Source: Daphnia carinata
Taxonomy: Eukaryota > Arthropoda > Branchiopoda > Diplostraca > Daphniidae
Reading direction: 5' to 3'
Length of the DNA: 63,617 bases
Assembly (NCBI RefSeq): GCF_022539665.2
Contig: NW_026712507.1
Location: 1 to 63,617 of the forward strand
Part shown: positions 30,440 through 41,400 of the stretch, one piece after another
Layout of the letters: every line of letters begins with the position of its first letter
How positions within the stretch are numbered: position 1 is the stretch's first letter
The notes under the pieces: generated by a model
Database searches by the model: none
The model's input: the letters and a program-made list of their open reading frames with translations, nothing else
Told to the model about the DNA's origin: nothing
Position numbers and translations under genes: made by a program

Positions 30440-33400
30440 ATGAATTTTGGTCAACTTAAGCAAAGTAAAAGGATAAGGGGGATCGCAGCATCACCTGAGA
30501 GGGAGAATAGGGAGCGCGTAGAGCAAGAAAGGGAATTGGGGGTTAAGCCTAAAGTCCCGACGGGAGCTTGCGTAGACGCGGGGACTCAGACTTCCCCCAC
30601 GATCGGCCATTCAGCTTCGAATCCTGGAGCTGAATCTCAGAAACCGGTCGGGAGCGTAGGTGCACAGACTCAGGTTGTCTGTAATTACCAGAGGTTGCGA
30701 GCGCAACAGAAACCCCGGGATAGTGGGATCGGGGAGCAGACGGTAGTCGAGCCGGCGAGCACCTGTGAGGAAGTAGGTGGGAGAGAACGTGCGTCGACGT
30801 ACCCACTTTTCCTAGATAGTAAGTCTACCAGTAGAGGTGAATTACTTGAGGGCGCGATAGATAGAACCGTCGCCGAATCCCTGCAGTGGGACTCGGGAGA
30901 TTTGCGCGAGGTCTTGGCGGAATCGGGACCCTCAGAAAGAGAGACTAGTGAAGACTTGGGTTCAAGCTTCCAGGGTTCAAGCTTCCGGGGTTGGAGAGGT
31001 CCTAACGGTTCTTCGGTAGATTCGCCTGTAGAGACTTCTAGTGACGAAGAGGAGACAAGCAGCGAATTTTCTGGTAGCACCGTCCCTTCCCCCTTGCCAC
31101 CGTTGGCAATGGCTCAGCGGGTACCGGCCCCTCAGTTGAAGTATCGTTCTCCTCCAATTTTCTACGGGAAAAAGGAGGAGGATGCGGCCGATTGGTTGGA
31201 GCGCTACGAGAGTACTGCTCAGTACAACCGTTGGGGGAATACCGAGAAGGCCGAAAATTTTGGGATGCATCTGGATGGGGCGGCTCGTAAGTGGTTCCTT
31301 TGCTCGGGCGCTCCCGCGGATTGGGAGGATACTCCAGCGGTGGCAGCGGCACCGGGGGAAGCTGCTGTCCCGGCGGTGCCCGGGTTGCGAACGAGATTCC
31401 TCACGGAATTTCAATCACAGCATTATGGCCGCTATCAAGAAGCGAGATTACGGCAGCGCAAGCAGGGCATCGAGGAATCGGGAGTAGAATACTTTTACGA
31501 CGTAATCGACTTATGTCGTAAGGTAGACCCGGGGATGCCGGAGGAGGCAAAAGTAGACTATCTTTTTAGGGGACTGAAGCCCACCTTGTTGGAGAAGATT
31601 TGGATAGTTAGCCCCAAAACGTCCGCAGAGTTTTTGGCAGCCCTAAAATTGCACTCCGAGGCCTCGGAATTAGCTAATCGACCCGACTGGGCCATTAGCG
31701 TCCTGGGCGCTGCGAAGGGTGGGGCACCATCTAAGCAGGATACGAAAGACGAGTTACGCGACTTAGTTCTTGAGTTAAAGGCGGAACTCGCTGAATTGAA
31801 GCGGGCAGCTAAATCCTCGGGGACCACTACTAAGCGAGAGGGGGCGAGGTCTCCCCAGGGTTCCGTCTCCTTCGCGTCACGCACGCCGGATGGGAAGCCG
31901 ATTTGCCATAGGTGTGGGAAAGCAGGTCACATCGCTCGCTATTGTATGGCGGAGAAGGTGAATGACAAAAAGAAGGAGCCGGCACGCAAGCAGCCGGATG
32001 GGGGACGCGATGACCCGCAGGAGGATAGAAAGGGGAGCCGGAAGGACGACCGAAGAGACGGGTCGCGAACAGATGGGGCAAACCGTGAGAAGAAGGTCGA
32101 AAGTCGCGAAGCCCGAGACAGCGATAGCATGAGCGTCGGGATGGTCTCGACCGACGAGGACGAAGCCCAGGAACCAACGGTCCTGCTTATAGACTCTTCT
32201 CGTTTAATTACGGAAACTGTAACCTGTCAGGGCGTGGATATTCGGGCCGTAATCGACACTGGCGCCGTAGTATCGGTGGCGTCTCCTGATTTACTTCGGA
32301 AGCTACAGAGGGAACGGATAGAGTGGGGTGGGCCGTCGGTGGTGATGGTAAATGGTCAGAAGGCCCCTCCGTTAGGAGCTATGGAATTAGAGATCGAGCA
32401 CCAGGGTAAAAAGGCCAGCGGTCAAGTACTAGTACTCGAGATGAGTGGCATCGAGTTACTGCTAGGGAATGATTTCCTTAGCCAGTTTAAAAGGTTGCAA
32501 ATTAACTATGATGCGGAGCGTCCGGAGTTGTTGCTAGGGAGCCTAGTGGAAGAGTTGGCTGAAGAGGCAGAGCGCAGGACAAGGCCGAAGATAGTAGCCA
32601 AGAAAGCTAGAATGCTCCCTCCCCGGGCCATTGTTCCAGTAGAGATTGAACCTACGAATTTGGGGGAGGCAACTTGGATGATTGAGCCCTCTGAGCATCT
32701 CTCGCGGGTTAAGGGGGTTACCACCGGGAAGGTGCTAGTGTCAGCTGACCCCCTACTCGATCGCGTGCTTATCGTAAATTGGGCTAATCGCCAAACGTAC
32801 TTGAGGGAGGGCACGGTGTTAGGCCAGATGGAGATCATCGATTCTTCTGTGGTACCCATTGAAGTAGCTGTGCAGCAAAACGAGGAGGAAGGGGCGGCTA
32901 TTGCGCTAACGTCCGAGGAGGTCCTTCCCGACTCTTCGGATGCGGGGGCCATCCCCCGCGAAGCCTTTAGAAAACAAGTTTCGACAGACCTCCCTGCCGC
33001 TGAAGCTGAAAAGCTGGTGGACGTACTCGAGGAGTTCAACACCTGTTTTGCGTTGAGAGATGGTGAACTAGGGATGTGCCGAGAGGCTGAGCACCGCATT
33101 AACACGGGGACCGCAGCACCCGTTCATCAACCACCCTACAAAAGCGCGTGGAAAGAAAGGGCAATAGTCCAGGAACAGGTCGACCAAATGCTAAAAAAAG
33201 GGGTGATCGAGCGCTCCAGCAGCCCCTGGGCCTCGCCTGTGGTTCTCGTGAAGAAAAAGGATGGAAGCTGGCGTTTTTGTGTCGACTATCGTCGGCTGAA
33301 CTCCATCTCAGTGAGGGACGTGTACCCTTTGCCGAGAATTGAGGAGACGCTGTCGCGTATGGGAAATGCCTGTATTTTTAGCACCATCGACCTTGAGAGC

Positions 33401-36400
33401 GGGTACTGGCAGGTACCCCTCCACGAGGCCGACAAGGAAAAGACCGCGTTCGTTACCCCCGACGGCCTGTACCAGTTCCTGGTAATGCCGTTTGGGCTAG
33501 CTTCAGCCCCCGGAACCTTCCAACGGATGATGGATTTAGTCCTGGCCGGACTCAGGTGGTCGATCTGCCTCGTCTACCTGGATGACATCATTATCTACGC
33601 TTCCGGAGTGAGAGAACATTTAAGCCGAGTCCGCCAAGTTCTGACCGCCTTACAAAGTGCGGGCTTAAAGATCAAGCTAGTCAAGTGCCAGTTTGGAGCC
33701 AGTGAGATCAAAGCTCTTGGCCACGTAATCAGTGGGCTAGGTGTCCGCCCTGATCCCGACAAAATTAATGCCATTGTCAACTTTCCCGTTCCTTCCTCTT
33801 TCAATAAACCGAGCGAAAGGTTGAAATGCGTACGTAGCTTCGTTGGGTTGTGTTCTTATTACCGTAGGTTTATCCCTCAGTTCGCCCAGTCCGCAAAGCC
33901 GCTTACGGACCTGTTTAAAAAAGGAGGTTGTTTTGCGTGGGAAGCACCGCAGGAAGCGAGTTTCTTTTCTTTGAAGCAGGCGTTGACTCGAGCTGCAATT
34001 TTAGCCTACCCCGATTTTGATAGGCCTTTTGAAATTCACCCTGACGCTTGTGACTACGGCCTAGGGGCCGTACTGCTACAACGCTTCGATAATGTGGAGA
34101 GGCCGTTGGCCTACGCGAGTCGACTACTGTCTAAAAGTGAAAGTAACTATTCCATCACCGAGAAGGAGTGCTTAGCCTTGGTGTGGGCCGTGAAGAAGTT
34201 TCGCAGTTACATCTGGGGCATGGAAACTTTGGTGGTAACCGACCACCACGCTCTTTGTTGGTTGTTGACAAAGAAGGACTTAGCAGGGCGCCTAGCCCGT
34301 TGGAGTCTCCAGCTCCAAGAATTCTTACTACGCATCGTTCATCGGAACGGGAGATTACATTCCGACGCGGACGCTCTCTCTCGTTACCCGACGGACTCTC
34401 CGCAAGAACTAGACGAAGATTTGCAGTGCATGGTTGCTGCCCTGAGTGTCGACCTGGAAGGCAAAAGTACGTTACAGTGCGCCCAGAAAAATGAGTGGAA
34501 GCTTGTATTTGCGGAATTGGAAAAGGGGAAACCATACCCCCAATATCGTCTTAGGGATGGACTGCTATATCGTGCAAAAGTCATGGAGGACAGCCTTCTC
34601 TTACGTCTGTGTGTTCCCCAACCCTTCAGAGAAGAAGTGATGCGTGCTTGTCATCACGACATTACTGCTGGCCACTTGGGACTCACGCGGACACTACACA
34701 AGATCCAGGCCCGGTATTATTGGCCAGGCATGGGAGAGGATATCCGTGATTTCCTGCGGAAGTGTCGCGAGTGTCAATCGCGCAAGCCGGTATACCAGCG
34801 TCCGGCTGGATTCATGGAAATCCAGCAAAGTGAGCGTCCCTTCGAGAGACTGGGGATGGACATTTTAGGTCCCTTCCCTCTGTCAAAAACCGGTAATACC
34901 AACATCATTGTTGCCGTTGACTACGTTACTAAGTGGGCAGAGACTAAAGCCCTGCCGAGAGCAGACGCCGCAGAGGTGGCTGACTTTTTGGTGAAAAATG
35001 TGTTGTTACGGCATGGAGCCCCTCGTAAATTGACAACCGACCAAGGGCGCTGCTTTATGGCGGAAGTGACGCAGAAGGTGCTACAGGCGATGGAAACCAA
35101 CCATACGCCCACCACAGCATACCGGCCCCAGGCGAATGGGTTGGTCGAGCGGCTAAATCATACTCTAGCCGATATGCTATCTATGTACGTTAGTGCGGAT
35201 CACCGGGATTGGGATGAATCCTTACCGTTCGTAACCTTCGCCTACAATACCAGCCGCCAGGAAAGCACGGGGAGGACCCCTTTTTACCTCGTCTATGGAA
35301 GGGAGGCTTTCCTCCCTATCGACGGTGCCTTGGGTTCCGACCCCAATCTTGTTCCTCCTCGCGACCGGGACCCCACGGAATGGGCCTTGGAAAGGTTACA
35401 ACGAGCGCGTCAGGACGTACAGAGGCTGAGCGCTGCCGCACATAAAAAGCAGAAGGTGCGGTACGACGAGGGACGCCGAGAGGCCCCGACTTACCTGCCT
35501 GGTGAAGAGGTATTAATTTACAAACCGATCCGGAAGGTAGGGAAGTCGGAGAAGCTTCTGCATCGCTGGTTTGGGCCGTACACGGTTGTGCGCCAAACCA
35601 CTCCCAGCAACTATGAGGTCAAGCTCGGCAAGTCCCCAAGATCCGAAATTGTACATGTGGAACGGATCAAGCCTTTCGTCGACTGTGTGAGTCCTAGGCC
35701 CCAGGTGCAAGCCACCAGTGCTATGGGCATCGGCGATCAACCAGGGGAGACTTCCCCGCGTCGCCGACCCCGGGCCCACACTGAAAACCGGGCACCCGAA
35801 CAACCACCGGAGCTGCCACCGCTCGCGGAGTCCACCCTTCCGCGATCGGCCACCCCGCCCGATGGAGAGGGAGGTGGAGGCCCCCGACGTTCCGCAAGGA
35901 TCCGAGCGGCCAGAAAAACATTCATGTTAACCTTCCCGCTCCTGTTTATCCTCACGGTGATAGGAGAATTTAAGCATGCCTTAACTAAAGAAGTAGTGGC
36001 TTATCAAGGAGTGATTTTTAAATCCGAGGGGGAAGTGTCGTTCTCCGACTCCGAGTGGGTCGTGGCCACCGACCTTACGTTCGACCACCTGACAACCATG
36101 ATGAAGACCTTGCACGAGTGGCTCGAAGTGAAAGTGGATACTATGGCTAATCGTCATAATGGCCCTAGAGACAAATTTAAGCTGACGCTACAACAACATG
36201 TGAAGGGGAGAGCCCTAGTTGAGTTAGGGAAGTTACGGCGTTGTAACCAACGTTTTAGTGACCTAAAAACAGCCGTAAACCTGCAAGCAGCGAGGCGGAA
36301 GCGAGGATTAATTGACGGAGGTGGTAAAGTACTCAGTTGGCTCTTCGGAGTGTCCACGCAGGAGGACCTCGAACATGTCCATGGTCGCTTGGAAAAATTG

Positions 36401-37828
36401 TCCACGGAGACTACCTCAATAGTGCATGCTTTGGAGGTCCACGCATCTCTCATAAATGAGACATTGTGGGAAACGAAAGCAATAGCTGATGCTGTGAATG
36501 AGCTACAGACTGCTTTCGCGCAAATCGAGAGAGAAACCTGGAAATTAGACCAAAAAATTGAAGGAGTCGCACGAGAAATGGAGACACATTGGATAGCAAT
36601 CACGAGAGTGGAGGATGCTTTTCGGCAGGTGGAGTCCGCCCTCGCCTGGCTTGATGAAGAACTGAACAGCTTTTCGGTTGGCATAGCTACTATGTCCATG
36701 GGGCGGCTTCCGGTTACTCTTTTTCCTCCATTACAAGTGCAAGCTGTGCTGAAGGAAATCAAGGCGGTTCTACCTCCAGGCTGGTCGTTGAGCCCATCCA
36801 TCCAGAACGGGGATATCTGGAAGGTGTATACAGAAGCGAAAGTGGTAGTAGCCACCGTAGGTAACTACCTCCGCATTTTCATGCACTTACCCGTGTTCGA
36901 GTTTCCTTTCAGATTTACGCTGTATGAGGTCATCAGCTTGCCGCGCCCCATCGGCAATGCCACGCTAGGTGCTCAGTTTGAGCCCCTTCCCCCATTTCTC
37001 GCCGTGGCCGGTGATAGTCAGGCTTTTGTGGAATTGTCGGTGTCCGACTCTGCCCGCTGTGTGACTTCCCCTACGTCCATCTGCCCAATCAGCCGAGCAG
37101 TAAATAGGAAACACCGGGAGTCAAGTTGCGCAATGGCGCTGTTTCTAAAGGACGAGGTGCGAAGCCGCCTTCACTGCAAAACTAAGCTTTCGCCCTGGAG
37201 AGGCCAACAAACGGTGTATCTAGGTCACCGTAGGTGGGGTTATTCCACGACGCAAGAGACGACTATAACGTTCACCTGTCCACACGACCGCGGGAGACCG
37301 AACACCGTTATTAAGAAGGAAGCGTTTGATGTCTTCGAGGTACCAATGTCGTGTTCAGCACACACGGACGATTGGATTTTTCAGGCAAGCTTCAGAAAAA
37401 ATGTCAAACATGCACTCAGCAACAGCACTCTACCGACTATGACGCAGCTCGAAAATTTGGGTCCGCTTCTATCGGAGACTGCCGAAGAGGAAACTTCATC
37501 GCCCGGCGAAAAAAATAGTGCGCCTAACAAGCTCCTACTATCGCGCCGCGCTAAGTTTCAGAGCCGTATTTCACTCATGAGTGAACACTTGCGCGTGATT
37601 GAAGAAGAAGAGAAAGCAAGAGTGGCTATGGAGGTCGACCGCACCGTCGGGCTCCGTTATCCCTACGAAATAGTTGTCGCGATAGTCGGGTTGTTGCTGG
37701 GCTTTGGGATATTGTTATTTTTCAGCTGGCGTGGATATCAGTTATCGCTCGCCAGCGTTACCCAACGCATAGTCGAACTAGAAGGCCGACTAGCTGTACA
37801 CGAGGCCGACGTAGAAGGACGACTGTAG
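30440..37828 (+). CDS. gag-pol-env: Element 2 Gag-Pol-Env single frame, 2462 codons
   Basis: One uninterrupted frame. Gag with a CCHC knuckle (CHRCGKAGHIARYC) at 489-502; protease with VIDTGAVVS (Asp 606); reverse transcriptase with YLDD at about 1046; RNase H with HPDACDYG (Asp 1202); integrase HHCC near 1405-1444, DDE at 1474, 1534 and 1570, and a GPY module (RWFGPYTVV) near 1710. At codon 1829 (35924) an ATG begins a hydrophobic signal-like segment. A furin-type RRKR follows near 1953-1956, then a glycine-rich hydrophobic stretch, a long heptad region, and a membrane span at about 2409-2432 with a short tail. That layout is the baculovirus F-type envelope of errantiviruses. No stop or frameshift separates the genes, so Env is presumably made from spliced RNA or by processing. 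Confidence 0.93.
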   Translation: MNFGQLKQSKRIRGIAASPERENRERVEQERELGVKPKVPTGACVDAGTQTSPTIGHSASNPGAESQKPVGSVGAQTQVVCNYQRLRAQQKPRDSGIGEQTVVEPASTCEEVGGRERASTYPLFLDSKSTSRGELLEGAIDRTVAESLQWDSGDLREVLAESGPSERETSEDLGSSFQGSSFRGWRGPNGSSVDSPVETSSDEEETSSEFSGSTVPSPLPPLAMAQRVPAPQLKYRSPPIFYGKKEEDAADWLERYESTAQYNRWGNTEKAENFGMHLDGAARKWFLCSGAPADWEDTPAVAAAPGEAAVPAVPGLRTRFLTEFQSQHYGRYQEARLRQRKQGIEESGVEYFYDVIDLCRKVDPGMPEEAKVDYLFRGLKPTLLEKIWIVSPKTSAEFLAALKLHSEASELANRPDWAISVLGAAKGGAPSKQDTKDELRDLVLELKAELAELKRAAKSSGTTTKREGARSPQGSVSFASRTPDGKPICHRCGKAGHIARYCMAEKVNDKKKEPARKQPDGGRDDPQEDRKGSRKDDRRDGSRTDGANREKKVESREARDSDSMSVGMVSTDEDEAQEPTVLLIDSSRLITETVTCQGVDIRAVIDTGAVVSVASPDLLRKLQRERIEWGGPSVVMVNGQKAPPLGAMELEIEHQGKKASGQVLVLEMSGIELLLGNDFLSQFKRLQINYDAERPELLLGSLVEELAEEAERRTRPKIVAKKARMLPPRAIVPVEIEPTNLGEATWMIEPSEHLSRVKGVTTGKVLVSADPLLDRVLIVNWANRQTYLREGTVLGQMEIIDSSVVPIEVAVQQNEEEGAAIALTSEEVLPDSSDAGAIPREAFRKQVSTDLPAAEAEKLVDVLEEFNTCFALRDGELGMCREAEHRINTGTAAPVHQPPYKSAWKERAIVQEQVDQMLKKGVIERSSSPWASPVVLVKKKDGSWRFCVDYRRLNSISVRDVYPLPRIEETLSRMGNACIFSTIDLESGYWQVPLHEADKEKTAFVTPDGLYQFLVMPFGLASAPGTFQRMMDLVLAGLRWSICLVYLDDIIIYASGVREHLSRVRQVLTALQSAGLKIKLVKCQFGASEIKALGHVISGLGVRPDPDKINAIVNFPVPSSFNKPSERLKCVRSFVGLCSYYRRFIPQFAQSAKPLTDLFKKGGCFAWEAPQEASFFSLKQALTRAAILAYPDFDRPFEIHPDACDYGLGAVLLQRFDNVERPLAYASRLLSKSESNYSITEKECLALVWAVKKFRSYIWGMETLVVTDHHALCWLLTKKDLAGRLARWSLQLQEFLLRIVHRNGRLHSDADALSRYPTDSPQELDEDLQCMVAALSVDLEGKSTLQCAQKNEWKLVFAELEKGKPYPQYRLRDGLLYRAKVMEDSLLLRLCVPQPFREEVMRACHHDITAGHLGLTRTLHKIQARYYWPGMGEDIRDFLRKCRECQSRKPVYQRPAGFMEIQQSERPFERLGMDILGPFPLSKTGNTNIIVAVDYVTKWAETKALPRADAAEVADFLVKNVLLRHGAPRKLTTDQGRCFMAEVTQKVLQAMETNHTPTTAYRPQANGLVERLNHTLADMLSMYVSADHRDWDESLPFVTFAYNTSRQESTGRTPFYLVYGREAFLPIDGALGSDPNLVPPRDRDPTEWALERLQRARQDVQRLSAAAHKKQKVRYDEGRREAPTYLPGEEVLIYKPIRKVGKSEKLLHRWFGPYTVVRQTTPSNYEVKLGKSPRSEIVHVERIKPFVDCVSPRPQVQATSAMGIGDQPGETSPRRRPRAHTENRAPEQPPELPPLAESTLPRSATPPDGEGGGGPRRSARIRAARKTFMLTFPLLFILTVIGEFKHALTKEVVAYQGVIFKSEGEVSFSDSEWVVATDLTFDHLTTMMKTLHEWLEVKVDTMANRHNGPRDKFKLTLQQHVKGRALVELGKLRRCNQRFSDLKTAVNLQAARRKRGLIDGGGKVLSWLFGVSTQEDLEHVHGRLEKLSTETTSIVHALEVHASLINETLWETKAIADAVNELQTAFAQIERETWKLDQKIEGVAREMETHWIAITRVEDAFRQVESALAWLDEELNSFSVGIATMSMGRLPVTLFPPLQVQAVLKEIKAVLPPGWSLSPSIQNGDIWKVYTEAKVVVATVGNYLRIFMHLPVFEFPFRFTLYEVISLPRPIGNATLGAQFEPLPPFLAVAGDSQAFVELSVSDSARCVTSPTSICPISRAVNRKHRESSCAMALFLKDEVRSRLHCKTKLSPWRGQQTVYLGHRRWGYSTTQETTITFTCPHDRGRPNTVIKKEAFDVFEVPMSCSAHTDDWIFQASFRKNVKHALSNSTLPTMTQLENLGPLLSETAEEETSSPGEKNSAPNKLLLSRRAKFQSRISLMSEHLRVIEEEEKARVAMEVDRTVGLRYPYEIVVAIVGLLLGFGILLFFSWRGYQLSLASVTQRIVELEGRLAVHEADVEGRL

Positions 37829-38067
37829 TTCGACCCTCCAAATACCGAAAAACTCTGTTTAGTCTCGCGTCGTGTCGTTATTATTATGCTTACCCCTTTT
37901 ATTCCCTTATATGTAGTCTGCCCGATATTTTGTGTGTAGTTTGTCTGCTGTTAAAGATAGTGTGTTGCATTTGTTTCATTTACGTTATTTGGGTCTAGGT
38001 CTACGCCCGTCTAGTGTCTGCTCGCGGGACAATGCGATCGGGACGAGTCGCAGGCTGAAGAGGGGGA
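37829..38067 (+). other. Element 2 3' untranslated region and polypurine tract
   Basis: Noncoding. It ends in GAAGAGGGGGA (38057-38067) directly before the 3' LTR, the expected plus-strand primer. Confidence 0.8.
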
Positions 38068-38459
38068 TGTAGCGAATGGTTTCTTACTAGTTCGCGAAAT
38101 ACGAGAATGGCGTGAGAGAGAGCTTCAACGCCCGTTCTCACCCTCCGTTATAGCTGTAACGGGGAGACTCACCTTCCGTCGGGAATGGTCGTCTTTCTCC
38201 ATCCGATCGCTTTAGCCTTGGATGGGCGGAAGATGCGAACGATGAAAAACCCGGGCAGAGTAGTCAGGCAGTGAGTAGTCTGGTCAGTTGTGAGTCAGTC
38301 GTGTTAGTCTGTTTTTCTTTAACTTGTGCGTTTCTGTCCCTAGTGTAAGCAGTTATTTCCCTTTCTTTTATGTTACCCTTTTAGTGTTACGCCTTGTGTA
38401 GTTGGCCGTGTTGGTTAAAACCCTGTAATAAACAGTTACTCCCGTGATCGCTCGTTACA
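38068..38459 (+). repeat. 3' LTR of element 2
   Basis: 392 bp, same ends and same length as the 5' LTR, no difference seen. ATAT and resumed satellite follow. Confidence 0.97.
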
Positions 38460-41400
38460 ATATAACACTATATTTACATTGAATACACGTATATTTGATG
38501 CTGTTTGAATGTAGATATTGAAACTGATTCTATAACACTATATTCACATTGAATACACGTATATTTGATGCTGTTTGAATGTAGATATTGAAACTCACTG
38601 TATCACACTATATTCACATTGAATACACGTATATTTGATACTGTTTGAATTTAGATCATGAAACTGCTTCTATAACACTATATTCACATTGAATACACGT
38701 AAATTTGATGCTGTTTGAATGTAGATATTGAAACTGCTTCTATAACACTATATTCACATTGAATACACGTATATTTGATGCTGTTTGAATGTAGATATTT
38801 AAACTCACTGTATCACACTATATTCACATTGAATACACGTATATTTGATGCTGTTTGAATGTAGATATTGAAACTCACTGTATCACACTATATTCACATT
38901 GAATACACGTATATTTGATACTGTTTGAATTTAGATCATGAAACTGCTTCTATAACACTATATTCACATTGAATACACGTATATTTGATGCTGTTTGAAT
39001 GTAGATCATGAAACTGATTCTATAACACTATATTCACATTGAATACACGTAAATTTGATGCTGTTTGAATGTAGATATTGAAACTGATTATATAACACTA
39101 TATTTACATTGAATACACGTATATTTGATGCTGTTTGAATGTAGATATTGAAACTCACTGTATCACACTATATTCACATTGAATACACGTATATTTGATG
39201 CTGTTTGAATGTCGATCATGAAACTGCTTCTATAACACTATATTCACATTGAATCCACGTATATTTGATGCTGTTTGAATGTAGATATTGAAACTGACTG
39301 TATCACACTATATTCACATTGAACACACGTATATTTGATGCTGTTTGAATGTAGATCATGAAACTGATTATATAACACTATATTTACATTGAATACACGT
39401 ATATTTGATGCTGTTTGAATGTAGATATTGAAACTCACTGTATCACACTATATTCACATTGAATGCACGTATATTTGATGCTGTTTGAATGTAGATATTG
39501 AAACTGATTATATAACACTATATTTACATTGAATACACGTATATTTGATGCTGTTTGAATGTAGATATTGAACCTGATTCTATAACGCTATATTCACATT
39601 GAATACACGTATATTTGATGCTGTTTGAATGTAGATATTGAAACTCACTGTATCACACTATATTCACATTGAATACACGTATATTTGATGCTGTTTGAAT
39701 GTAGATATTGAAACTGATTATATAACACTATATTTACATTGAATACACGTATATTGGATGCTGTTTGAATGTAGATATTGAAACTCACAGTATCACACTA
39801 TATTCACATTGAATACACGTATATTTGATGCTGTTTGAATGTAGATCATGAAACTGCTTCTATAACACTATATTCACATTGAATACACGTATATTTGATG
39901 CTGTTTGAATGTAGATATTGAAACTCACTGTATCACACTATATTCACATTGAATACACGTATATTTGATGCTGTAAGAAAGTAGGTCAAGAAACCACTCA
40001 ATAACACTATATGCACATTGAATACACGGATATTTGATGCTGTTTGAATGTAGATATTGAAACTCCCTGCATCACACTATATTCACATTGAATACACGTA
40101 TATTTGATGCTGTTTGAATGTAGATCATGAAACTGCTTCTATAACAGTATATTCACATTGAATACACGTATATTTGATACTGTTTGAATGTAGATCATGA
40201 AACTCACTGTATCACACTATATTCACATTGAATACACGTATACTTGATGCTGTTTGAAAGTAGATATTGAAACTCACTGTATGACACTATATTCACATTG
40301 AATACACGTATATTTGATGCTATTTGAATGTAGATATTGAAACGCACTGTATCACACTATATTCACATTGAATACAAGTATATTTGATGCTGTTTGAATG
40401 TAGATCATGAAACTGCTTCTATAACACTATATTCACATTGAATACACGTATATTTGATACTGTTTGAATGTAGATATTGAAACTCACTGTATCACACTAT
40501 ATTCACATTGAATACACGTATACTTGATGCTGTTTGAATGTAGATATTGAAACTCACTGTATCACACTATATTCACATTGAATACACGTATATTTGATGC
40601 TGTTTGAATGTAGATATTGAAACTCACTGTATCACACTATATTCACATTGAATACACGTATATTTGATGCTGTTTGAATGTAGATATTGAAACTGATTAT
40701 ATAACACTATATTTACATTGAATACACGTATATTTGATGCTGTTTGAATGTAGATATTGAAACTCACTGTATCACACTATATTCACATTGAATACACGTA
40801 TATTTGATGCTGTTTGAATGTAGATCATGAAACTGATTATATAACACTATATTTACATTGAATACACGTATATTTGATGCTGTTTGAATGTAGATATTGA
40901 AACTCACTGTATCACACTATATTCACATTGAATGCACGTATATTTGATGCTGTTTGAATGTAGATATTGAAACTGATTATATAACACTATATTTACATTG
41001 AATACACGTATATTTGATGCTGTTTGAATGTAGATATTGAAACTGATTCTATAACACTATATTCACATTGAATACACGTATATTTGATGCTGTTTGAATG
41101 TAGATATTGAAACTCACTGTATCACACTATATTCACATTGAATACACGTATATTTGATGCTGTTTGAATGTAGATATTGAAACTGATTATATAACACTAT
41201 ATTTACATTGAATACACGTATATTGGATGCTGTTTGAATGTAGATATTGAAACTCACAGTATCACACTATATTCACATTGAATACACGTATATTCGATGC
41301 TGTTTGAATGTAGATCATGAAACTGCTTCTATAACACTATATTCACATTGAATACACGTATATTTGATGCTGTTTGAATGTAGATATTGAAACTCACTGT

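Larger units (their letters stand above)
29751..38459 (+). mobile_element. Element 2: Ty3/gypsy LTR retroelement with fused env, 8709 bp, TSD ATAT
   Basis: Identical-looking 392-bp LTRs (29751-30142 and 38068-38459) with TGT...ACA ends flank one long frame. ATAT lies at both outer edges (29747-29750 and 38460-38463), and the satellite continues in phase across the insertion. PBS, splice-donor-like leader, polypurine tract and all catalytic residues are intact. It is a complete, recent copy, and the PR-RT-RNaseH-IN-env order is that of errantivirus-type gypsy elements. Confidence 0.97.

Noticed and set aside
32506-33105. A 199-codon minus-strand frame within element 2
   Set aside because: It is an antisense shadow of the protease-RT region; the plus-strand frame has all catalytic motifs.
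36154-36855. A 233-codon minus-strand frame opposite the element 2 env
   Set aside because: Antisense shadow of the env heptad region. It has no splice sites, domain or independent support, unlike the antisense frame in element 1.
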